64,000 nt of DNA from DATMNI01 sp035570275 (GTDB taxonomy: Bacteria; Acidobacteriota; Terriglobia; Bryobacterales; Bryobacteraceae). Of this stretch, positions 44,357-55,214 are shown in pieces (position 1 is the first letter of the stretch; every line of letters begins with the position of its first letter). A model generated the notes under the pieces. The model was not told the DNA's origin. It did no database searches and saw only the letters and a list, made by a program, of their open reading frames with translations. Location: positions 22,677 through 86,676 of the forward strand of contig DATMNI010000279.1 in NCBI GenBank assembly GCA_035570275.1, in the 5' to 3' direction. The translations under genes and the position numbers were made by a program.

Positions 44357-46813
44357 ATGCGTCTGCTGCTCCAGGACCTCCGCTACGCCGTGCGCATGTT
44401 GCGCAAAAATCCCGGCCTCACCGCCGTCATCATCCTTTCCCTGGCCATCGGCATCGGCGCCAACACCGCGCTCTTCAGTGTGGCCGGCACCTTGCTGCTG
44501 CGCCCGCTCCCGTATCCGCAGCCCGACCGCCTCGCCATCCTGTGGCTGCGCTCGCCCGGCATCGGCATCCCCCAGGACTGGCCCTCGCCCGGCGAGTACA
44601 TCGATATCCAAACCCAGAACCACGTCTTCGAAGAGACCGCCATAGCCATTGGCAACACTTTCACCCTGCTGGGCAGGCAGCAGCCTGAGCGCGTCGAGGG
44701 CATCCGCACTTCGTCCGGCATGTTTCACCTGCTCGGCGCGCACCCGCTGCTGGGCCGTCTTCTGGGCCCGCGGGACGATAAACCGGGCGGCCCCGGCGTC
44801 GCCGTCCTCTCTTACGGTTTGTGGAAGCGCCTCTTCGGCGCCGACCCCCAGGTGATCGGCCGCAGCCTGAACCTCAACGGCAATCAAGTCACGGTTGTCG
44901 GCGTCCTCCGCCCCGAATTTCTCCTGAACCACGAAGTCATGCCCACTGTCGGCGGCATCGATAAGGCGGAGATCCTGCTGCCGCTGCCCCTCGGCGCCGA
45001 CGCCGTGAAAAACCGCGGGGACGAGAACTACAACATCATGGCGCGTGTGAAACCGGGCATTTCGATGCGCCAGGCGCAGTCCGATATCGACATCATCGCC
45101 AGCCGCATCCGCGAAATCGACAAGCGCGACCGCACCTTCACCATCAGCGTGGTCCCTCTCCTCGATCAAGTAGTCGGCGATGTCCGCCGGGCCGTCCTGG
45201 TTCTGCTGGGCTCCGTCACGCTGGTGCTGCTGATCGCCTGCGCCAACGTCGCCAACCTGCTGCTCTCGCGCGCCACCGGCCGGCAGAAGGAAGTCGCCAT
45301 CCGCACCGCATTGGGCGCCGGCTGGACGCGCCTGGTCCGCCAACTGCTTACCGAAAGCGTGCTGCTCGGCATTCTGGGTGGCGCCGCCGGCATGCTGATC
45401 GCCTGGTGGAGCCTGTACGTTCTGCGCACCATCAACCCCGGCAACATTCCGCGCATCGAAGCCATCGGCATTGATGGCGGCGTGCTGACCTTCACCTTCG
45501 GCGTCTCCATCCTCACCGGCATCCTGTTCGGTGTCGCGCCCGCTGTCCGCGCCGCCAGGGTCGACCTCAACACCGGGCTCAAGGCCGGCGGGCGTGCCTC
45601 GCAGGGCGCCGGCGGTTTCAATACCGCGCGCCACCGTTTGCGCAGCTTGCTGGTGGTCTCCGAACTGGCGCTTTCGCTGATGCTGCTGATCGGCGCCGGC
45701 CTGCTGATTCGCAGTTTCTTGCGGTTGCAGAGCGTGCCCCCCGGTTTCAATCCGGACCACGTGATCTCCGCGCGCCTCTCGGTCAACGGTCCCAAATACC
45801 GGGCCGACAAAGCCGTCGCCCAGTTCTACCAGGCCTTGGGCGAGCGTCTGGCGCGCCTGCCCGGCGTCAAGTCGCAAGGCGCGGTGAGCGCGCTGCCGTT
45901 TACTTCCTCGGTGGGATGGGGCGGCATCCAGGTGGAAGGCTACACACCGCCGCCCACCGAACCGGAACTGCAGGTGGACTTGCGCGCCGCCACCGCCGAT
46001 TACTTCCGCACCATGGAAATCCCGCTTCGTGCCGGCCGATTCTTCTCCGAACGCGACGTTACGGGCGCACCCCCGGTGGCGATGATCGATGAAAAGTTCG
46101 CGCAGCGCTTCTATGGGTATGGCAACCCCGGCGCGCATGACAACCCCGTCGGCAAACGCCTGCGGTTTGGCCCCAAGGCCCCGTGGATGACGATCGCGGG
46201 CGTAGTGGGAACCGTAAAGCAATACGGCCTCGACGTGGATGGCCGCATCGTGATGTACATGTCCCAGCCTTTCAACGGCATGTACGCCGTGGCCCGCACC
46301 TCAACCGACCCGGCAAGCCTTGCCGGCGCGATCGCGCGCGAAGTCCACGCCGTCGATCCCGATGTGCCGGTCTACGATGCCCGAACCATGCCGGATCGCC
46401 TCTACGACTCGCTCGCCCGCCAGCGTTTTTCCATGACGATGCTGTTGGCCTTCGCCATCTTTGCGATGATCCTGGCAGCGGTCGGCGTGTACGGCGTCAT
46501 GAGCTACCTGGTGACGCAGGGCACGCACGATATCGGCGTCCGCATCGCCCTGGGCGCCGGCCGCCGCAACATCCTGCGCATGGTGGTGAGACAGGGAGTG
46601 CAACTGGCCGCCACCGGCATCGCCCTCGGCCTGGTCGGCGCCCTCGCGCTGACGCGGGTCATGGCGACATTGCTTTTCGGCGTCAGTGCCACCGATGCCG
46701 TGACGTTCTCAGCCGTACCAAGCTTCCTGGCCGTGGTGGCGATCGTCGCCAGCTACCTGCCTGCGCACCGCGCCACCAAAGTAGACCCGATGATCGCGCT
46801 GCGGGAGGAGTGA
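44357..46813 (+). CDS. ADOP-family ABC transporter permease (acidobacterial duplicated orphan permease)
   Basis: ATG 44357 follows GAGGGA. The 818-residue protein begins MRLLLQDLRYAVRMLRKNPG, the hallmark opening of the family. It holds two MacB periplasmic domain plus FtsX permease halves (membrane segments near residues 20-40, 270-400, 425, then 690-800). GRQKEVAIRTALGAG and HDIGVRIALGAG mark the two FtsX copies. No ATPase gene is adjacent, as usual for this orphan family. The role is probably lipoprotein or peptide efflux, unproven. Confidence 0.93.
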   Translation: MRLLLQDLRYAVRMLRKNPGLTAVIILSLAIGIGANTALFSVAGTLLLRPLPYPQPDRLAILWLRSPGIGIPQDWPSPGEYIDIQTQNHVFEETAIAIGNTFTLLGRQQPERVEGIRTSSGMFHLLGAHPLLGRLLGPRDDKPGGPGVAVLSYGLWKRLFGADPQVIGRSLNLNGNQVTVVGVLRPEFLLNHEVMPTVGGIDKAEILLPLPLGADAVKNRGDENYNIMARVKPGISMRQAQSDIDIIASRIREIDKRDRTFTISVVPLLDQVVGDVRRAVLVLLGSVTLVLLIACANVANLLLSRATGRQKEVAIRTALGAGWTRLVRQLLTESVLLGILGGAAGMLIAWWSLYVLRTINPGNIPRIEAIGIDGGVLTFTFGVSILTGILFGVAPAVRAARVDLNTGLKAGGRASQGAGGFNTARHRLRSLLVVSELALSLMLLIGAGLLIRSFLRLQSVPPGFNPDHVISARLSVNGPKYRADKAVAQFYQALGERLARLPGVKSQGAVSALPFTSSVGWGGIQVEGYTPPPTEPELQVDLRAATADYFRTMEIPLRAGRFFSERDVTGAPPVAMIDEKFAQRFYGYGNPGAHDNPVGKRLRFGPKAPWMTIAGVVGTVKQYGLDVDGRIVMYMSQPFNGMYAVARTSTDPASLAGAIAREVHAVDPDVPVYDARTMPDRLYDSLARQRFSMTMLLAFAIFAMILAAVGVYGVMSYLVTQGTHDIGVRIALGAGRRNILRMVVRQGVQLAATGIALGLVGALALTRVMATLLFGVSATDAVTFSAVPSFLAVVAIVASYLPAHRATKVDPMIALREE

Positions 46814-46856
46814 AACGGGTTTGTGGTTGGTTCCAACTTCCCACAACTGGTATGCG

Positions 46857-46891
46857 GGGAGCAATCCGAGCGAAGCGCCGGGGCTGCTCCC
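46857..46891 (+). terminator. hairpin after the ADOP gene
   Basis: GGGAGCA and TGCTCCC pair across a 21-nt loop shortly downstream of the permease stop. No T-run follows, so a terminator role is weakly supported. Confidence 0.3.
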
Positions 46892-46945
46892 GCTCCGTGA
46901 TTGGGCGCTCGCGAGCGCCTCAGAGTGGTATAACAGTCATATTAG

Positions 46946-47221
46946 ATGCGCTTTAGGTTCGATTCTCAAAAGAGCAGGCGCCTCAGAGCGAATCCGCAGC
47001 GCGGCATAGGGTTTGAGGAGGCGCGGCGTTGTTCTCCCAGCCCTATTGGCTCGATCAGCGGTCCGACGTCCCGGAACAGTTTCTGGCGGTCGGCTGGGTC
47101 GGTGACCGGTTGTATTCTGTCATCTGAAGTGAGGGAAGACGAAGAGGGCGAGATTCTGCATCTCGTCACACTGTGGAGGTCGACGAAGGAGGAGATCCGA
47201 TCGTATGAAGAAAACTCGTAA
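46946..47221 (+). pseudogene. brnT: BrnT-type toxin, two frameshifts
   Basis: The sequence reads MRFRFDSQKSRRL, GIGFEEARR, then in another frame LFSQPYWLDQRSDVPEQF and AVGWVGDRLYSVI, and returns to the first frame for EVREDEEGEILHLVTLW and ATK-like STKEEIRSYEENS. Together this is a complete BrnT ribonuclease-fold toxin of about 90 residues. A 1-base loss near 47030 and a 2-base loss near 47128 add up to a full codon, so the end is in frame but the core is scrambled. The stop overlaps the BrnA start by 17 bp. A TATAAC -10 candidate lies at 46929-46934. Confidence 0.8.
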
Positions 47222-47489
47222 GTCCGCCAAGCCCGTTTCTGCCGACGCGATTGCGCGACTCGCCGATCAAGGCAAGGACGTTTCGCATTTCTTCAAGGGC
47301 CAAGGCCGCATGGTTCAGCCTATCCAGCGGGTTAACGTGGATGTCACTGCCAGCATGCTGGAGGAACTGGATAGGGCGGCTCTGGACCTCAACGTCAGCC
47401 GTCAGGCGGTCATCAAGACGCTGGTCCGCCAGGGTCTCGATCAACGCTACCTGGCGCAACGTGCAAGGCTGCCGCAGCCGGCGTCCTAA
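47205..47489 (+). CDS. brnA: BrnA-type ribbon-helix-helix antitoxin
   Basis: The 94-residue protein has a ribbon-helix-helix domain at residues 42-85 (VNVDVTASMLEELDRAALDLNVSRQAVIKTLVRQGL). AAGGAGGAG at 47187-47194 precedes its own ATG. The gene is intact although its toxin partner is broken, so it may persist as an antitoxin without a target or as a DNA-binding repressor. Confidence 0.82.
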   Translation: MKKTRKSAKPVSADAIARLADQGKDVSHFFKGQGRMVQPIQRVNVDVTASMLEELDRAALDLNVSRQAVIKTLVRQGLDQRYLAQRARLPQPAS

Positions 47490-47539
47490 CCGCGCCAACA
47501 AGGCCATACGGAGCCGTGTCGCCGCATGGCAACGTTGTC

Positions 47540-50227
47540 TTACGGCACCAGCTCCGCCGTCATCTGGGCGCCGCCCATCGACGCCACCACTGAGGACAAC
47601 TTGACCGCCTGGCGTGAGTCCTTGGCAATCCAGACGGTGGATTGGTCGCCGCCGCCATCGGCCGAGCTGATCTCTACCTTGAAAGTTTCGAACTTGCCGG
47701 CGGCCACGGTGACCGTTTCTTGGCCTACAACTTTCAGTTGCATCAGCTTGGCCTTCTGCTTCTGCAAATCGAAATTGCGGAAGGTCACGCTGTAGCCGTC
47801 AGTCAGGGGCAGACATCCGATCACCTCTTGCGCCCCGGCGGAGTCGGCGAACAATTCGCCTCCCAAATCGGCGGACACCGGGCGGTCCTGCCCGTTCATG
47901 CTCATGTTGCCGGTGGCTTTTCCGCCCGCGAAATCGACGGTGATGTTGACCGCCCCTTGCTTGACGGTTCGCTTGCGCACCACCAGGCTGCCCTTTTCGA
48001 TGCTGACGGTGTCGGTGGCCGCGCCCATCGGGGTATCCATCGTGTCGGTCGCCGTCCACGCGCCGTTCTCTTCTTTGATGGTGGTGGACACCTTGATCGC
48101 CATCTCCTGGGGGCCCATGGCGATCTTGGCTTGATACTTGTAAGTGCCCGGCTTGAGGTCCATGGCCGGCTTGGGCAGCCCCACGGCTGTGGCATCCACT
48201 TTCTTGGTGACGGTCACGGTCTTGGGATCGACCATAATCTCGGCCAGCCGCTTGGTGACTTCGGGAGTGCCGCCTTCCTGATAGCGGCCGTCCAGGTACT
48301 TGGCCAGGAATTTCTCGGCGGCCATGAACATAGCCATGTTGTTCACAGGGCGTGCGAAACCGTGGCCTTCGTCGGGCGCCAGCATGTACTCCACCGGGAA
48401 TCCGCGGTCGCGGAGCGCGATTACGATCTGCTCGGCCTCGCGCCGGTTGACCCGCGGATCGTTCGCGCCCTGCACCACCAGCAAAGGCGTCTTGATTTTG
48501 GCGGCGGAATTCAGCGGCGAGCGCTCCTCCATCCAGGCTTTGCCCGCCGGCGTACCCGGATCGGCCATACGCGCGTACATCAACTTGCGGCCGGCCTCCC
48601 AGTATGGCGGAATGGCTTCCAGCAGGGTGAGCAGATTCGAAGGGCCGACGATATCCACGGCCGCGCGGTACACGTCCGGGGTGAAGGTGACTCCGGCCAG
48701 CGTGGCGTATCCGCCGTAGGAGCCGCCCAGAATTCCAATGCGCTTAGGGTCGGCCGTTCCCTCGGCGATCAGGTACTTCACACCCCAGGTGATGTCGTCC
48801 TGCATCTTGCGCCCCCACTCGCCGTTGCCGGCGTTGAGGAACTTTTTGCCATAGCCGGTAGATCCGCGGAAGTTCGGCGAGAGCACGGCATAGCCGCGGT
48901 TGGCGAAAAACTGCGCCATCCCGTTGTAGCCCCAGCCATCGCGCGCCCACGGTCCGCCGTGCGGGATCACCAATGTGGGAAGCCCCTTGGCCGGCACACC
49001 CTTGGGCAGCGTCAGATAGGCCGGGATTTCCAAACCGTCGGAAGACTGATAGCGAATCGCCTTCATGGGCGCCAGCGAAGCGCGCGGCAGGTTCTCGCGA
49101 ATCTTGTACTGCAGGGCGAGGGTATGGGCTTTGCGATCGAACAGGTAGGTCTCGCCCGGCTCGGTGTCGCTGTTGGCCGTCACCAGCCAAAGCTGTTCGT
49201 CGCGCGTGCGCGAGTTGACGCCAACCTCCTTACCGGCCAGCTTGGTGGCGAGCCACTTGAATTCGCTCTCGAAACCTTTGTCCTTGAAGTAGCGGCGGAC
49301 GCGGTCGTCGGTGTAGTTGGTCTGCGCCAGTTCTTCGGTGACTTCCGAGAAGATGGCGCCGCCCAGGTCCACGCGCTTCAGCGGATCGGACTCCACGGTT
49401 TCGATCTTTCCGCTTTCGGGGTCGAACAGAGCCAGTGCCGAGAGGTCGGTAGTGTCGCCCTTGTTGGTATCCATATAGACCCGCTTGCCGTCTTTGTGAA
49501 AGCGCAACGGGTCGCAGGTCTCGAAAACGCTGCAGGAGTAAACTTTGGTGAGAGCGTTGGCGTCCACGCGCAGCATCTCCTGGTCGCCGTTATCGGCGAC
49601 GCGGAAGGCTAGCCGCAACTGGCCCTTCGTGTCGAAGAACCAGGCCGCCACGCGGTCGGTGTTCTTGCGCATCAGCGTTTTTTCGCCGGTGGAGATCTTG
49701 ACTTTGTAGAGATCGTGCCAGGCTTTATCGCGGTCGTTGATGCCGATGTAAAGTATGTCGGGGTCGTTCTTCGGCGCGGAGTATAGTTGCACGGTGACGC
49801 CCTTCAGGCCGGTGAGGTCGCGGGAGGGCGGAGCTTCCGCTCCTGCCGCGGGCGGGGCGCCGGGATCGACGACGTAGAGGTTGAAGTTCTCGTCGCCGCC
49901 GCTATCCTTCACGTAGCCGACGTACTTGCCGTCGCGGCTCCAGAGAAAGGTTGGGATGGGGCGCTTGGATTCGGTGGTGAGCAGGCGGGCGGCGCTGAAG
50001 GGCTCTTCGACGCGCTTCACCCACACGTTGCGCGTGTCCTTCCAGGGCTTCAGGAAGGCCAGGTATTTGCCATCGGGTGAAAGCTGGGCGCTGGCGATTT
50101 CCGGATTTCCGAACAACAGTTCGCGATCGATCAACGGCGGCAGGCCCTGCGTGGCGGCCGGCTTGTTCTGCGCGGCCAGATTCAAGGCTAGTAACGAAAG
50201 CGGGATGAGAGTTCTCAATCGGCGCAT
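47540..50227 (-). CDS. S9 family prolyl oligopeptidase-type serine peptidase with C-terminal extension
   Basis: From ATG 50227 (GGAGG upstream) the protein has 895 residues. A signal peptide (LIPLSLLALNLAAQ) leads into a beta-propeller to about 390 and the alpha/beta-hydrolase peptidase domain: HGGPWARDGWG, the nucleophile GGSYGGYA near 500, the Asp in GANDPRV and the His in DEGHGFARP. S9 enzymes normally end soon after. Here about 245 more residues follow (VDPKTVTVTKKV, then alternating beta strands to MTAELVP), an extra beta-rich domain of the DUF3108-like sort. It probably degrades peptides in the periplasm; a POT peptide transporter is the divergent neighbour. Confidence 0.88.
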   Translation of the reverse strand: MRRLRTLIPLSLLALNLAAQNKPAATQGLPPLIDRELLFGNPEIASAQLSPDGKYLAFLKPWKDTRNVWVKRVEEPFSAARLLTTESKRPIPTFLWSRDGKYVGYVKDSGGDENFNLYVVDPGAPPAAGAEAPPSRDLTGLKGVTVQLYSAPKNDPDILYIGINDRDKAWHDLYKVKISTGEKTLMRKNTDRVAAWFFDTKGQLRLAFRVADNGDQEMLRVDANALTKVYSCSVFETCDPLRFHKDGKRVYMDTNKGDTTDLSALALFDPESGKIETVESDPLKRVDLGGAIFSEVTEELAQTNYTDDRVRRYFKDKGFESEFKWLATKLAGKEVGVNSRTRDEQLWLVTANSDTEPGETYLFDRKAHTLALQYKIRENLPRASLAPMKAIRYQSSDGLEIPAYLTLPKGVPAKGLPTLVIPHGGPWARDGWGYNGMAQFFANRGYAVLSPNFRGSTGYGKKFLNAGNGEWGRKMQDDITWGVKYLIAEGTADPKRIGILGGSYGGYATLAGVTFTPDVYRAAVDIVGPSNLLTLLEAIPPYWEAGRKLMYARMADPGTPAGKAWMEERSPLNSAAKIKTPLLVVQGANDPRVNRREAEQIVIALRDRGFPVEYMLAPDEGHGFARPVNNMAMFMAAEKFLAKYLDGRYQEGGTPEVTKRLAEIMVDPKTVTVTKKVDATAVGLPKPAMDLKPGTYKYQAKIAMGPQEMAIKVSTTIKEENGAWTATDTMDTPMGAATDTVSIEKGSLVVRKRTVKQGAVNITVDFAGGKATGNMSMNGQDRPVSADLGGELFADSAGAQEVIGCLPLTDGYSVTFRNFDLQKQKAKLMQLKVVGQETVTVAAGKFETFKVEISSADGGGDQSTVWIAKDSRQAVKLSSVVASMGGAQMTAELVP

Positions 50228-50290
50228 GATGGAATTACCTCCGCGGACAGCTTCGAGCATCTTACGATCTTAACCCCTCCCACGCCGTGC

Positions 50291-50410
50291 TTTGTGGGGC
50301 AGGTTGTTAACCTGCGGCGGATTGGCAATCCGCCTGTCGGGAGTTGGCGCGCAGCCGAACTTCCACAAGCGACTTTCGAGAGTGCGGCGGATTGCCATTC
50401 TGCCCCACAA
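50291..50410 (+). repeat. dispersed double-hairpin repeat, copy B
   Basis: It starts TTTGTGGGGCAGGTTGTTAA, carries GGCGGATTGGCAATCCGCC, the conserved middle and a degenerate last hairpin (GGCGGATTGCCATTCTGCC). It lies in the divergent promoter region between the S9 peptidase and the POT transporter, so it may influence both. Confidence 0.92.
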
Positions 50411-50458
50411 ATTGCCACCGCACCCTCCATGCATATAAACTGGCGTTGCCGGTAAACT

Positions 50459-51949
<1,491 letters not shown>

Positions 51950-51969
51950 CCCACTACACGGCTACGCCG

Positions 51970-53283
51970 CTACACTTTCGGCAACCCGAACGGCGCCCGG
52001 TATTCCTTGGTCAACAAGTTGTTGGCTTCTTTGTCTCCGGGGAATGTCTCGGTCCCGGGGTCCCACTTCACGTCGCGGCCCAGTTTGAAAGAGACGTTGC
52101 CCAGGTGGCAAAGCGTGGTGCTCAGGCGGCCCGTCTCCACATCGGAATTCGGCTTCTGCCGCGACTTCACGCACTCCAGGAAATTCTTTTCATGCGTCTC
52201 CGGCAGGGCTTTCACGGAAGGTCCAGGCTCGCCGGTTTTCGTGTAGACCTTCCACCCGCTGCCCGAGATCAGCAAACTCGCCTCGGTCCCATAGTAGGCG
52301 ATGCCGAAGTCCGTCGGCCCGTTGCCCGTAATCTTCTGCCCCGCGTGCATCATATGGTCGTTGCCAAAGCTGCGGAGTTCAAAGCTCAACAGCAGATCGG
52401 GATAATGATACGTCACAATCTGCGTATCCGGCACCTCTTTGGCGTCGTCCAGCCAGTAGATGCCGCCACTGGCTGAGACCCGGTCCGGCATGGCGTGCGG
52501 CATGCCTTTCATCTTCTGGATGGCCCACAGCGCCACATCCAGCACATGCACGCCCTGGTTGCCGATTTCGCTGTTGCCGTAATCCCAGAAGAAGCGCCAG
52601 TTGTAGTGGAACCGGTTCTGGTTGAACGGCCGCTTGGGCGCCGGACCGAGCCAGGCATCGTAATCCACGCCTTCCGGTGGAGTTCCGTCCGGTGGACGCC
52701 CCAAGGTGGGCCGGGTCTGGTAAATCCACGTCTTGATTTCGCAGACCTTGCCGAGTTTGCCGGCAGCCACATACTCCACCGCCGATTGGAAGGTGGAACC
52801 GCTGCGCCGCTGCGTGCCCACCTGAAACACACGGTTGTATCGGCGCGCGGCGTCGCGCATCTGCTGGCCCTCATGGATGGTCTGCGAGAGCGGCTTTTCG
52901 CAGTAGACGTCCTTCCCGGCCTGGCACGCCAGAATGGCCATGCGCGCGTGCCAGTGGTCGGGCACGGCGATCACCACCGCGTCGATATCTTTGTCCTCCA
53001 GCACGCGCTGGAATTCCTTTTCGAATTGCGGCTTGCTTTCCTGCGCCTGGGCGATGTCGGCCCCGGTCTTTTCCAGAATGGCCGGGTCCAGGTCGCAGAA
53101 AGTCTTGAACTTCGCCCCCGCCTGGATGGCCCGCAGCGCCACGCCGCGGCCCTGGTTGCGCCCGCCGATCAGCGCCAGAGTCACCCGTTCGTTCGCCCCC
53201 ATCGCCAGGGGGTGGAAGTTAAGAGCGCCGGCGGCCGCCATCGCCCGCCCGCCGGCCTTTAGAAAGGATCTTCGGTCCTGCAT
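51970..53283 (-). CDS. Tat-exported Gfo/Idh/MocA family oxidoreductase
   Basis: The 437-residue protein begins with a twin-arginine signal (QDRRSFLKAGGRAMAAAGAL). The NAD(P)-binding start LALIGGRNQGRG, VIAVPDHWHA, and the EKPLSQTIHEG Lys motif (catalytic Lys-Pro) are present, followed by the GGIYWLDD-type C-terminal sheet. Exported sugar or sugar-alcohol dehydrogenases of this type are common in Acidobacteria and Planctomycetes. It is 16 bp downstream of a Tat-exported propeller gene. Confidence 0.9.
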   Translation of the reverse strand: MQDRRSFLKAGGRAMAAAGALNFHPLAMGANERVTLALIGGRNQGRGVALRAIQAGAKFKTFCDLDPAILEKTGADIAQAQESKPQFEKEFQRVLEDKDIDAVVIAVPDHWHARMAILACQAGKDVYCEKPLSQTIHEGQQMRDAARRYNRVFQVGTQRRSGSTFQSAVEYVAAGKLGKVCEIKTWIYQTRPTLGRPPDGTPPEGVDYDAWLGPAPKRPFNQNRFHYNWRFFWDYGNSEIGNQGVHVLDVALWAIQKMKGMPHAMPDRVSASGGIYWLDDAKEVPDTQIVTYHYPDLLLSFELRSFGNDHMMHAGQKITGNGPTDFGIAYYGTEASLLISGSGWKVYTKTGEPGPSVKALPETHEKNFLECVKSRQKPNSDVETGRLSTTLCHLGNVSFKLGRDVKWDPGTETFPGDKEANNLLTKEYRAPFGLPKV

Positions 53284-53299
53284 CGCCGCTATCGCAATC

Positions 53300-54334
53300 T
53301 CACACCCGTCGCAATTTCGTAACGCGCCCGACTTCCACCCACTCCACCACGAAGATATTGCCGTCGTGATCGAAGCAGGCGCCGTGCGGACAAACGAACT
53401 TGCCCGGCGTGAAATGGTCGCGCGACATGCTGCGCGTCTTCCGGTACTCGCTGGCCGAATCGTCGCCCAGTTGCTCGATCACCTGGTTGTTTTTGTCCAT
53501 CACGGTTACGCGCGCGCCCAGGTCAGGCACCACCATGTCGCCGTTCTTGAAGTAGTGGAAGTGGCACGGCTGGGCGGTTCCGGCGATGAACTCAATGTGC
53601 TGCCCATCCAGGCTGAAACGCTGGATGCGATTATTGGCGCGGTCGGCCACCATCAGGGTCGGGGTCTTGCCGCGCGGGTCCAACGCGATGCCGTGCGGAC
53701 AATCCACCTTGCCGGCTTCCTTGCCCTTGCCGCCGAAGGTGCGGATGAACTCGCCCTTTTGGTTGTACTGGTTGATGTAGCTCGAACCGTAGCCATCGCC
53801 CACGTAGAAATCGCCGTTGGGTGCGATCGCCAGGTTGGTCGGGCTGTACTTGATCCGCTTTCCGTCCGGCCCGGGTTTGTAGGCGTCTGACTGCTCCGGG
53901 TACCCTATGGAAAAAACCTCTTCCCCATTGAGCGTGGCCTTCACCACCACCGCCCGCTTGGTGTCGCACAGGTACAGGTATTCGGTGCTGCCTTCCTTCT
54001 GAATGTGCAGCCCGTGGGCTCCGCCCTTGAATTCCTTGCCCCAGGATTTGACGAACTTTCCCTTCGGGTCGAACACCACCATGGAGTCGGCGCTTTCGCT
54101 GGCAGCATTCACCGTATGGTGGACGTAGATGTGCCCCTGCGCGTCCTGCACCACTCCATGCGTGTTGCCATACTTGATGTCGGCCGGCAGTTCGCCCCAA
54201 TCGTGGATGGCCTCGTACGTGTGCTTGCCGCTGCCCAGCACGGGGGCCTTGGTTCCGGCCTTGTCGGTGGCTCCTAAAATCGCCGGAGCCATCGCTCCAG
54301 CCGCTTGCAAGAATCTTCGCCGCGATGTGGTCAT
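53300..54334 (-). CDS. Tat-exported NHL-repeat (six-bladed propeller) protein
   Basis: From ATG 54334 the protein has a Tat signal (TSRRRFLQAAGAMAPAIL) and about six NHL-type blades. Examples are CPHGIALDPRGKTPTLMVADRANNRIQRF, NGDFYVGDGYGSSYINQY and FVCPHGACFDHDGNIFVVEW. NHL propellers resemble peptidylglycine alpha-amidating lyase and bind extracellular ligands. It heads the unit with the Gfo/Idh gene. A longer frame from 54352 lacks a proper Tat start. Confidence 0.85.
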   Translation of the reverse strand: MTTSRRRFLQAAGAMAPAILGATDKAGTKAPVLGSGKHTYEAIHDWGELPADIKYGNTHGVVQDAQGHIYVHHTVNAASESADSMVVFDPKGKFVKSWGKEFKGGAHGLHIQKEGSTEYLYLCDTKRAVVVKATLNGEEVFSIGYPEQSDAYKPGPDGKRIKYSPTNLAIAPNGDFYVGDGYGSSYINQYNQKGEFIRTFGGKGKEAGKVDCPHGIALDPRGKTPTLMVADRANNRIQRFSLDGQHIEFIAGTAQPCHFHYFKNGDMVVPDLGARVTVMDKNNQVIEQLGDDSASEYRKTRSMSRDHFTPGKFVCPHGACFDHDGNIFVVEWVEVGRVTKLRRV

Positions 54335-54463
54335 GGGTCTGTCCCCTCTCACCGGCGAGTATACTATCTTTCTTGACTAGGGGGCAGTTGGTGAAAAACC
54401 TGAAGGTGTCGCCGCCGTTGGCCTCAGAGTACAGACGTTGGCCTCAGACTACACTGGTCTGAT

Positions 54464-55015
54464 ATGACGGTCGTCATCTCGATGCTCCGCGGCGTCAATC
54501 TGGGGTCCCACAACCGCCTGAAGATGGACGCCCTCCGCGCCCTTTATGAGTCTCTCGGGCTGCTGGATGTCGAGAGCTACGTGCAAAGCGGCAACGTGGT
54601 TTTCAAAACCGCGGGGCGCGACTTTGCCAAGCTCGCCGGGCGGATCGAGGCCGGTATCGAAAGCAGCTTCGGCATTGATACCGATGTCCTTTTGCGTACC
54701 GCAGGCGAACTCCGCAACGTGGTAACGGCCAACCCGTTCGCCCAACGCAGCGGCATCGACCCCAGCAAACTGCTGGTCGATTTCCTGGCCCGCGAGCCCA
54801 GCCCGGAGGCCAGGGAAAAGCTCCTCTCGGTCAACATTGAGCCGGAGGAATTGCGGATTCACGGCCGCGAACTCTACATCTATTTCCCCAACGGGATGGC
54901 CCGGCCCAAACTGCCATCGGGACTCATCGACCGCGCGGTCAAGATGCCCTGCACCGGCCGCAACTGGAACACCGTGACCAAGCTGCTCAAGATGGCGGAG
55001 GCGCTGGAAGCGTGA
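54464..55015 (+). CDS. DUF1697 domain protein
   Basis: The 183-residue protein matches DUF1697: VISMLRGVNLGSHNRLKMDALRALYESLG, YVQSGNVVFKT, and the NPFAQRSGIDPSKLLVDFL and GRNWNTVTKLLKMAE end. The function is unknown. It stands alone, divergent from the NHL gene. Confidence 0.9.
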   Translation: MTVVISMLRGVNLGSHNRLKMDALRALYESLGLLDVESYVQSGNVVFKTAGRDFAKLAGRIEAGIESSFGIDTDVLLRTAGELRNVVTANPFAQRSGIDPSKLLVDFLAREPSPEAREKLLSVNIEPEELRIHGRELYIYFPNGMARPKLPSGLIDRAVKMPCTGRNWNTVTKLLKMAEALEA

Positions 55016-55018
55016 AGC

Positions 55019-55064
55019 GCCGCCGCAGGTTAACAACCTGGTTAGCAACCTGCCCCGTAGCGTC
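55019..55064 (-). repeat. partial copy of the dispersed hairpin repeat
   Basis: The reverse complement of the GGGCAGGTT...AACCTGC hairpin region is visible (GCAGGTTAACAACCTG then AACCTGCCCC). It follows directly on the DUF1697 stop and lies 150 bp from the REP-associated transposase relic. Confidence 0.65.
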
Positions 55065-55214
55065 GCCGGAACGACCCGCGGACTTGAATTGTGGCGGCTG
55101 CCAGTAACACTATGAACGGCTTTCACCGGGTGTGTGACATTGAAGTGGAGATATCGGCGTATGACGCCCGATTCGGAGCCGCGACCGTTAGGGAGCGGAT
55201 GCCGCACACGGCGA

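Noticed and set aside
46940..46990. GGTTCGATTC resembling a tRNA T-arm
   Set aside because: No acceptor or anticodon stems can be formed around it; it lies inside the BrnT remnant.
47642..49612. Long open frame opposite the S9 peptidase
   Set aside because: It is rich in His/Gly/Arg in the manner of antisense high-GC frames, and no start signal or motif is seen.
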